Assembly: GCA_002082585.1 (NCBI GenBank)
Contig: CP020563.1
Span: 1,358,001-1,422,000, forward strand
Direction: 5' to 3'
Length of the DNA: 64,000 bases
DNA from: Kitasatospora albolonga
GTDB taxonomy: Bacteria; Actinomycetota; Actinomycetes; Streptomycetales; Streptomycetaceae
The notes under the pieces were generated by a model. It saw only the letters and a program-made list of their open reading frames with translations, did no database searches and had not been told where the DNA came from. The translations under genes were made by a program, and so were the position numbers. Position 1 is the stretch's first letter. Each line of letters opens with the position of its first letter. Below, one piece after another: positions 58,444 to 64,000 of the stretch.

Positions 58444-58505
58444 CAGGCGTAGGTGTGAGCGGTACGGCACCGAGCGGTGCGGTACGGGAACGGGGGCGGG
58501 CATGA
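58431..58505 (+). repeat. Duplicated 13-bp stop-start junction, cobD/cobQ
   Basis: GGGGCGGGCATGA occurs at 58431-58443 (cobD end) and again at 58493-58505 (cobQ start), a 62-bp offset. Both copies end in an ATGA stop-start overlap. Confidence 0.85.
58440..58505 (+). CDS. Bridging 21-codon mini-ORF between cobD and cobQ
   Basis: ATG at 58440 overlaps the cobD stop; TGA at 58503-58505 overlaps the cobQ ATG. It begins MTGVGVSGTAPSG and ends RGRA, as does CobD (QGRA). The same arrangement as the tldD/tldE mini-ORF. Probably a by-product of duplication that keeps translation coupled; a functional peptide is unlikely but not excluded. Confidence 0.35.
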   Translation: MTGVGVSGTAPSGAVRERGRA

Positions 58506-60169
58506 GCGGCGGCGGGCTGCTGGTCGCGGGGACGACCTCCGACGCGGGCAAGAGCGTCGTCACGGCGGGCATCTGCCGCTGGCTGGTGCGCCGGGGCGTG
58601 AAGGTCGCGCCGTTCAAGGCGCAGAACATGTCCCTCAACTCCTTCGTCACCCGCGAGGGCGCGGAGATCGGCCGCGCCCAGGCCATGCAGGCGCAGGCCG
58701 CCCGGGTCGAGCCGACGGCGCTCATGAACCCGGTGCTGCTCAAGCCCGGCAGCGACCGCTCCAGCCAGGTCGTCCTGATGGGCAAGCCGGTCGGCGAGAT
58801 GAGCGCCCGGGGGTACCACGGGGGCCGCCAGGAGGCGCTGCTCGGGACGGTCACGGACTGCCTGGAGCAGCTGCGGTCGACGTACGACGCGGTGATCTGC
58901 GAGGGCGCCGGGTCACCGGCCGAGATCAACCTCCGCCGCACCGACATCGTGAACATGGGCATCGCACGGGCGGCCCGCTTCCCCGTGCTGGTGGTCGGGG
59001 ACATCGACCGGGGCGGGGTCTTCGCCTCGTTCTTCGGCACCACGGCCCTGCTGAGCGCGGAGGACCAGTCGCTGGTCGCGGGGTACCTGGTGAACAAGTT
59101 CCGGGGTGATGTCTCGCTGCTGGAGCCGGGGCTCGACATGCTGTACGGGCTGACCGGGCGGCGGACGTACGGAGTCCTGCCGTACGCCCACGGGCTCGGC
59201 ATCGACGAGGAGGACGGCCTGCGGGTCTCGCTGCGGGGTGCGGTGCGCGAGTCGGTCGTGGCGCCGCCCCATGGGGAGGACGTGCTGCGGGTGGCGGTCT
59301 GCGCGGTGCCGTTGATGTCCAACTTCACGGATGTGGACGCGCTGGCCGCCGAACCGGGTGTCGTCGTGCGGTTCGTGGACCGGGCGGAGGAGCTGGCCGA
59401 CGCGGATCTCGTCATCGTGCCGGGGACGCGCGGCACGGTGAAGGCGCTCGCCTGGCTGCGGGAGCGGGGGCTCGCGGACGCCCTGGTGCGGCGGGCGGCC
59501 GAGGGGCGGCCGGTGCTGGGGATCTGCGGCGGTTTCCAGGTGCTCGGTGAGCGCATCGAGGACGAGGTGGAGTCGCGGGCGGGGGTCGTGGACGGGCTCG
59601 GGGTTCTTCCCGTACGCGTCCGCTTCGACCGGGCCAAGACGCTGGCGCGGCCGGTGGGTTCGGCGCTGGGCGAGGTGGTGGAGGGGTACGAGATCCATCA
59701 CGGGGTGGCCGATGTACGGGGCGGGGAACCGTTCCTGGACGGCTGCCGGGTCGGGGCGGTGTGGGGGACGCACTGGCACGGGTCGCTGGAGAGCGACGCG
59801 TTCCGGCGGCGGTTCCTGGTGGAGGTGGCCCGGGCCGCCGGGCGGCGGTTCGTGCCCGCGCCGGACACGCGTTTCGGGGTGCTGCGGGAGGAGCAGCTCG
59901 ACCGGCTGGGGGATCTGGTGGAGGAGCACGCGGACACGGAGGCGTTGTGGCGGCTGATCGAGGGGGGTGCGCCGAAGGGGCTGCCGTTCGTGCCGCCCGG
60001 GGCCCCTTCGGTGCCGGGTGACGTGGGTGCGGATGCTCCGGAGAGCCGGGGCGCTGCCCCGGACCCCGCTCCTCAATCGCCGGAGGGGCTTGATTTTGCC
60101 GGGTCCGCTGGGTCAAGGGGCCAGGGGCTTGATGGTGCTGATGTTGACGTCGACGAGGAGGCCACGTGA
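58502..60169 (+). CDS. cobQ: Cobyric acid synthase
   Basis: 555 residues. N-terminal dethiobiotin-synthase-like domain ([20 protein letters not shown]-loop; [15 protein letters not shown]), then a class-I-like glutamine amidotransferase (nucleophile Cys in [11 protein letters not shown], His in GTHWHG). It amidates four side chains of adenosylcobyrinic acid a,c-diamide. Residues about 501-555 are an unusual low-complexity tail ([29 protein letters not shown]) encoded by a dispersed intergenic repeat. ATG at the mini-ORF junction; GTGA overlap with the next gene. Confidence 0.95.
   Translation: MSGGGLLVAGTTSDAGKSVVTAGICRWLVRRGVKVAPFKAQNMSLNSFVTREGAEIGRAQAMQAQAARVEPTALMNPVLLKPGSDRSSQVVLMGKPVGEMSARGYHGGRQEALLGTVTDCLEQLRSTYDAVICEGAGSPAEINLRRTDIVNMGIARAARFPVLVVGDIDRGGVFASFFGTTALLSAEDQSLVAGYLVNKFRGDVSLLEPGLDMLYGLTGRRTYGVLPYAHGLGIDEEDGLRVSLRGAVRESVVAPPHGEDVLRVAVCAVPLMSNFTDVDALAAEPGVVVRFVDRAEELADADLVIVPGTRGTVKALAWLRERGLADALVRRAAEGRPVLGICGGFQVLGERIEDEVESRAGVVDGLGVLPVRVRFDRAKTLARPVGSALGEVVEGYEIHHGVADVRGGEPFLDGCRVGAVWGTHWHGSLESDAFRRRFLVEVARAAGRRFVPAPDTRFGVLREEQLDRLGDLVEEHADTEALWRLIEGGAPKGLPFVPPGAPSVPGDVGADAPESRGAAPDPAPQSPEGLDFAGSAGSRGQGLDGADVDVDEEAT
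60048..60105 (+). repeat. Dispersed repeat copy inside the 3' end of cobQ
   Basis: The segment with core ctcaatcgccggaggggctt (60072-60091) and its G/C-rich flank (a ccggggcgctgccccgg hairpin at about 60053-60069) belongs to the repeat family at 5325-5598. Such elements are normally intergenic, yet here it is read as codons of CobQ. Confidence 0.7.
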
Positions 60170-62199
60170 ATACGCCCTATCCCTTCACCGCGATCGTCGG
60201 GCAGGACGACCTGCGGCTCGGGCTGTTGCTGAACGCGGTCAGTCCGGCCGTCGGCGGAGTGCTCGTGCGGGGCGAGAAGGGGACCGCCAAGTCCACCGCC
60301 GTACGGGCGCTGGCCGCGCTGATGCCCGAGGTCTCCGTCGTACCGGGGTGCCGGTTCTCCTGTGACCCGGCCTCCCCCGATCCGGCGTGTCCCGACGGGC
60401 CGCACGGGGAGGCGGCCGGTGTGTCGCGGGCCGCGCGGACCGTGGAGCTGCCCGTGGGCGCGTCCGAGGACCGGCTCGTGGGGGCGCTGGACATCGAGCG
60501 GGCGCTCTCGGAGGGCGTGAAGGCGTTCGAGCCGGGGCTGCTGGCGGACGCGCACCGCGGGATTCTGTACGTCGACGAGGTCAACCTCCTCCATGACCAC
60601 CTGGTGGACCTGCTGCTGGACGCGGCGGCCATGGGTGCCTCGTACGTCGAGCGCGAAGGCGTCTCCGTACGGCATGCGGCACGGTTCCTGCTGGTCGGGA
60701 CCATGAATCCGGAAGAGGGCGAGCTGCGACCGCAGTTGCTGGACCGGTTCGGGCTGACCGTGGAGGTCTCCGCGTCCCGGGACACCGACGAGCGGGTGGA
60801 GGTCGTACGGCGCCGGCTCGCGTACGACGACGACCCCGCCGGGTTCGCCGCGCGCTGGGCCGGGGAGGAGACGGCTCTGCGGGAGCGCATCGCCTCCGCG
60901 CGCGCCCTGCTGCCCCGGGTCGTGCTCGGTGACGGCGTGCTGCGGCAGATTGCCGCGACCTGCGCCGCGTTCGAGGTCGACGGGATGCGGGCCGACATCG
61001 TGATGGCCCGGACCGCGACCGCGCTCGCCGCCTGGGCCGGGCGCGAGGAGGTGACCGCCGACGACGTGCGGCAGGCCGCCCTGCTGGCCCTCCCCCACCG
61101 GCGGCGCCGCAACCCGTTCGACGCTCCGGGACTCGACGAGGACAAGCTCGATCAGACCCTGGACGAGGCCGGCCCGCCGGAGAACGGCGACGACGATCCC
61201 GATCCCGGGCCCGATGGCGGCGGTGACGGCGGCGGTGGAGGCGGAGGCGTGCCGCCTCAGGCCGACGGGGACCGTACGCCGCCTCGAGCGGACGGCGACG
61301 ACACGCCGTCGCAGACCCCCGAAGGCACCCCCGACGCGCCCGGACGGTCCTCCTCCGGCGCCGAGCAGCAGCCCGTGGCGGCCGCCGAGCCCTTCCGTAC
61401 GAAGATGCTCAGCGTTCCGGGGCTCGGGGAAGGCGCTGCGGGGCGGCGCTCCCGGGCCCGTACCGAGCACGGGCGTACGACCGGCGCACACCGTCCCCAG
61501 GGGGCGCTGACCAAGCTTCATCTCGCCGCCACCGTGCAGGCGGCCGCCCCGCACCAGCGTGCGCGCGGGCGTGCGGGGCGCGGGCTCGTGGTGCGGCGGG
61601 ACGATCTGCGGCAGGCGACCCGGGAGGGGCGGGAGGGCAACCTCGTGCTGTTCGTCGTGGACGCGTCCGGGTCGATGGCGGCCCGGCAGCGGATGAGCGC
61701 GGTCAAGGGGGCCGTGCTGTCGCTGCTGCTGGACGCCTACCAGCGGCGGGACAAGGTCGGTCTGGTGACCTTCCGGGGCAAGGAGGCCGAGGTGGCGCTG
61801 CCGCCGACCTCGTCCGTGGACGCGGCCGCCGCCCGGCTGGAGTCGCTGCCGACCGGGGGGCGCACTCCGCTGGCCGCCGGGCTGCTGAAGGCCCATGACG
61901 TGCTGCGGGTGGAGCGGCTGCGCGATCCGTCGCGGCGGCCCCTGCTCGTCGTCGTCACGGACGGCCGGGCGACCGGCGGTCCGGAGCCGGTGGCGCTCGC
62001 CGGGCGGGCGGCGCGGCTGCACCGCGCCGAGGGGGCGGCCTCGGTCGTCGTGGACTGCGAGTCGGGGTACGTACGCCTCGGTCTCGCCGGGGAGCTGGCC
62101 CGGGAGCTGGGAGGCACCGCCGTCACGCTGGACGAGCTGCGGGCCGACTCGATCGCCGGGCTCGTCAAGGACGTCACCGCAGCCGGGAGGGCCGCTTAA
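60166..62199 (+). CDS. Cobaltochelatase subunit, ChlI-ChlD fusion type
   Basis: 677 residues. AAA+ domain: [17 protein letters not shown], Walker [15 protein letters not shown] near 36-49, Walker [31 protein letters not shown]. Then an acidic/Gly linker (about 340-420, [11 protein letters not shown]) and a VWA domain with [17 protein letters not shown] near 503 and VTDGRATGG. Mg/Co-chelatase motor subunits fused; it needs a CobN-type large subunit, which is absent from this locus. GTG overlaps the cobQ stop by GTGA (60166-60169). Confidence 0.9.
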   Translation: MNTPYPFTAIVGQDDLRLGLLLNAVSPAVGGVLVRGEKGTAKSTAVRALAALMPEVSVVPGCRFSCDPASPDPACPDGPHGEAAGVSRAARTVELPVGASEDRLVGALDIERALSEGVKAFEPGLLADAHRGILYVDEVNLLHDHLVDLLLDAAAMGASYVEREGVSVRHAARFLLVGTMNPEEGELRPQLLDRFGLTVEVSASRDTDERVEVVRRRLAYDDDPAGFAARWAGEETALRERIASARALLPRVVLGDGVLRQIAATCAAFEVDGMRADIVMARTATALAAWAGREEVTADDVRQAALLALPHRRRRNPFDAPGLDEDKLDQTLDEAGPPENGDDDPDPGPDGGGDGGGGGGGVPPQADGDRTPPRADGDDTPSQTPEGTPDAPGRSSSGAEQQPVAAAEPFRTKMLSVPGLGEGAAGRRSRARTEHGRTTGAHRPQGALTKLHLAATVQAAAPHQRARGRAGRGLVVRRDDLRQATREGREGNLVLFVVDASGSMAARQRMSAVKGAVLSLLLDAYQRRDKVGLVTFRGKEAEVALPPTSSVDAAAARLESLPTGGRTPLAAGLLKAHDVLRVERLRDPSRRPLLVVVTDGRATGGPEPVALAGRAARLHRAEGAASVVVDCESGYVRLGLAGELARELGGTAVTLDELRADSIAGLVKDVTAAGRAA

Positions 62200-62798
62200 T
62201 GCCGCAGGGACAGCCGATATCGGTGCCGGACGACGGGCTCACCACCCGTCAGCGCCGCAACCGCCCGCTCCTGTTCGTCCACACGGGCATCGGGAAGGGC
62301 AAGTCGACCGCCGCCTTCGGGCTCGCGCTGCGGGCCTGGAACCAGGGGTGGCCGATCGGGGTGTTCCAGTTCGTGAAGTCGGCGAAGTGGAAGGTCGGCG
62401 AGGAGAACGCGCTGAAGGTGCTCGGCGCGAGCGGCGAGGGCGGCACGGTCGACTGGCACAAGATGGGCGAGGGCTGGTCCTGGGTCCAGCGGGACGGCCA
62501 GCTCGACAACGAGGAGAAGGCCCGCGAGGGCTGGGAGCAGGTCAAGCGGGACCTGGCGGCGGAGACGTACAAGCTGTACGTGCTCGACGAGTTCGCCTAT
62601 CCGCTGCACTGGGGCTGGATCGACACCGACGAGGTCGTCGAGGTGATGCGGAACCGGCCCGGCACCCAGCATGTGGTGATCACCGGCCGCAACGCGCCGG
62701 ACGCGCTGATCGAGGCCGCCGACCTGGTGACCGACATGTCGAAGGTCAAGCACCCGATGGACGCGGGGCAGAAGGGCCAGAGGGGCATCGAGTGGTGA
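62199..62798 (+). CDS. cobO: Cob(I)yrinic acid a,c-diamide adenosyltransferase
   Basis: 199 residues, CobA/CobO/BtuR type. P-loop HTGIGKGKSTAAFGLALRAWNQG near 27-50, VFQFVKSAKWKVGEENAL, LDEFAYPLHWGWID, VITGRNAPDALIEAADLVTDMSKVKHPMDAGQKGQRGIEW, the family C-terminus. It adenosylates Co(I) corrinoids with ATP. ATG overlaps the chelatase stop (TAATG); its own stop overlaps cobB by GTGA. Confidence 0.95.
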   Translation: MPQGQPISVPDDGLTTRQRRNRPLLFVHTGIGKGKSTAAFGLALRAWNQGWPIGVFQFVKSAKWKVGEENALKVLGASGEGGTVDWHKMGEGWSWVQRDGQLDNEEKAREGWEQVKRDLAAETYKLYVLDEFAYPLHWGWIDTDEVVEVMRNRPGTQHVVITGRNAPDALIEAADLVTDMSKVKHPMDAGQKGQRGIEW

Positions 62799-64000
62799 GT
62801 GTCCCCCGTCTGGTCATCGCCGCTCCGGCCTCCAACAGCGGCAAGACCACCGTCGCCACCGGTCTGATGGCCGCCTTCGCCGCGCGCGGGCTCGCCGTCT
62901 CGCCGCACAAGGTGGGCCCGGACTACATCGATCCGGGCTACCACTCCCTGGCGACGGGCCGCCCCGGCCGGAATCTCGACGCGTACATGTGCGGGCCGGA
63001 GCTGGTCGCCCCGCTCTTCGCGCACGGGTCGGCGGGGTGCGACCTCGCCGTGGTCGAGGGCGTGATGGGGCTGTACGACGGTGCCTCGGGCCAGGGGGAG
63101 CTGGCGTCGACCGCGCAGGTGGCGAAGCTGCTGAAGGCACCGGTGGTGCTGGTGGTGGACGCCTCCTCGCAGTCGCGGTCGGTGGCGGCCCTGGTGCACG
63201 GGTTCGCCTCCTGGGACCCGGAGGTGCGGATCGGCGGGGTGATCCTGAACAAGGTGGCCTCGGACCGGCACGAGGCGCTGTTGCGGGACGCGTTGGACGA
63301 GTCCGGCCTGCCGGTGCTGGGCGTGATCCGGCGGGCCCCGCAGGTCGCGACGCCCTCGCGCCATCTGGGTCTGGTCCCGGTGGCCGAGCGGCAGGGCGAT
63401 GCGGTGGACGCCGTACGGGCCATGGGTGAGCGGGTGCGCGCCGGGTGCGACCTGGACGCACTGATGGCGCTGGCGCGGACGGCGCCCGCGCTGCCGGACG
63501 AGCCGTGGACACCGGCGTACGCCCCTGCGGAAGGTCCCCGGCCCGTCGTCGCCGTGGCGGGCGGGGCCGCGTTCACCTTCGCGTACGCGGAACACGCCGA
63601 GCTGCTGACGGCGGCCGGTGCGGAGGTCGTGGTCTTCGACCCGCTGCGGGACGAGAAGCTCCCGGCGGGAACGGCGGGGCTCGTGATCGGCGGCGGGTTC
63701 CCGGAGGTGTACGCCCCCGAGCTGTCCGCCAACGAGCCGCTGCGGCGGGCGGTGACCGAGCTGGCCCTGAGCGGCGCCCCGGTGGCGGCCGAGTGCGCGG
63801 GGCTGCTGTATCTGGCGCGGGAGCTGGACGGGAAGCCGATGTGCGGGGTGCTGGACGCGGAGGCCCGGATGTCGGAGCGGCTCACGCTCGGCTACCGGCA
63901 GGCGGTGGCGGTCTCGGACAGCCCGCTGGCGGCGGCCGGGACCCGGCTGCGGGGGCACGAGTTCCACCGGACGGTGCTGGAGCCCGGGGCGGGTCCGGTG
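62795..64000 (+). CDS. cobB: Cobyrinic acid a,c-diamide synthase, 5' part
   Basis: The first 402 codons are in the window; the frame is open to the last base, so the gene is cut by the window edge. N-terminal P-loop APASNSGKTTVATGLMAAF and KVGPDYIDPGYHSLATGR, VVEGVMGLYDGASG, ILNKVASDRHEALL, then the amidotransferase domain with nucleophile Cys in AECAGLLYLARELDGKPM. It amidates the a and c side chains of cobyrinic acid. GTG at 62795 overlaps cobO (GTGA). Confidence 0.94.
   Translation, partial: MSVPRLVIAAPASNSGKTTVATGLMAAFAARGLAVSPHKVGPDYIDPGYHSLATGRPGRNLDAYMCGPELVAPLFAHGSAGCDLAVVEGVMGLYDGASGQGELASTAQVAKLLKAPVVLVVDASSQSRSVAALVHGFASWDPEVRIGGVILNKVASDRHEALLRDALDESGLPVLGVIRRAPQVATPSRHLGLVPVAERQGDAVDAVRAMGERVRAGCDLDALMALARTAPALPDEPWTPAYAPAEGPRPVVAVAGGAAFTFAYAEHAELLTAAGAEVVVFDPLRDEKLPAGTAGLVIGGGFPEVYAPELSANEPLRRAVTELALSGAPVAAECAGLLYLARELDGKPMCGVLDAEARMSERLTLGYRQAVAVSDSPLAAAGTRLRGHEFHRTVLEPGAGPV

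Noticed and set aside
1..64000. tRNA, rRNA, insertion sequences or prophage genes
   Set aside because: None was recognised by eye: no cloverleaf with a CCA-type end was found, no transposase motif, no phage structural gene. Short RNA genes without strong structure could be missed.

Overview
The window is high-GC actinobacterial chromosome, almost certainly Streptomyces. The evidence is G/C-ending codons, many GTG starts, a chaplin gene, the small nucleoid protein Gbn, a Streptomyces-type PHO box and a gene order that, from memory and not computed here, follows the S. coelicolor core region from about SCO1793 to SCO1852. It is mostly conserved core chromosome with a few accessory insertions. 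No rRNA, tRNA, CRISPR array, IS element or prophage was recognised.

Layout. 0-5.3 kb: end of a PEBP-family gene, an HNH nuclease, a sulfite-exporter-like permease, an SPFH/NfeD pair, an ABC ATPase and a hypothetical gene. 5.3-10.2 kb: dispersed repeats, a cysteine-less chaplin (ChpE-like), a GAF histidine kinase/LuxR regulator pair, and an SDR coupled to a divergent QueA-like protein. 10.4-19.6 kb: lytic transglycosylase, FHA-FHA-ABC exporter, serB, SixA-like phosphatase, and a CynX/NimT MFS transporter facing a FadR/GntR regulator across two palindromes. 19.8-28.3 kb: fabG-fabI, tldD-tldE, tyrS, small membrane proteins, moaA. 28.5-35.7 kb: acetate symporter with DUF485 partner, secreted subtilisin, class III CoA transferase, and a coupled lysoplasmalogenase/fatty acid hydroxylase-family pair that may act on ether lipids. 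35.9-38.9 kb: a 1025-residue NACHT-LRR STAND protein, the best candidate for an immune (anti-phage) system here. 39-48.2 kb: DEDDh exonuclease-BRCT, a small zinc protein, SURF1, GH15, SDR, a five-gene Asp23/AmaP envelope-stress operon with a divergent P10-family gene, and an enoyl-CoA hydratase. 48.3-55.2 kb: gbn, ABC-F ATPase, metallopeptidase, a hypothetical gene, alpha/beta hydrolase, class II aldolase. 55.4-57.1 kb: PHO-box-controlled phosphate transporter. 57.1 kb to the end: a cobalamin riboswitch and a tightly overlapped cobalamin operon (cobD, cobQ, cobaltochelatase, cobO, cobB), cut by the window edge.

Three themes cut across the genes. (1) About ten genes look leaderless: a TANNNT-like -10 element sits about 6-8 nt before the start codon and no Shine-Dalgarno is visible. 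(2) At two unrelated overlapping gene pairs (tldD/tldE and cobD/cobQ) the ATGA stop-start junction has been duplicated, leaving a 37- or 21-codon bridging mini-ORF that overlaps both neighbours by ATGA. (3) Several regulatory sites can be read directly: a palindrome over the nfeD promoter, two palindromes over the MFS promoter, in-register 11-bp PHO repeats before pitH, 11-bp repeats before the gene at 4519, and closely spaced GATC sites upstream of gbn.
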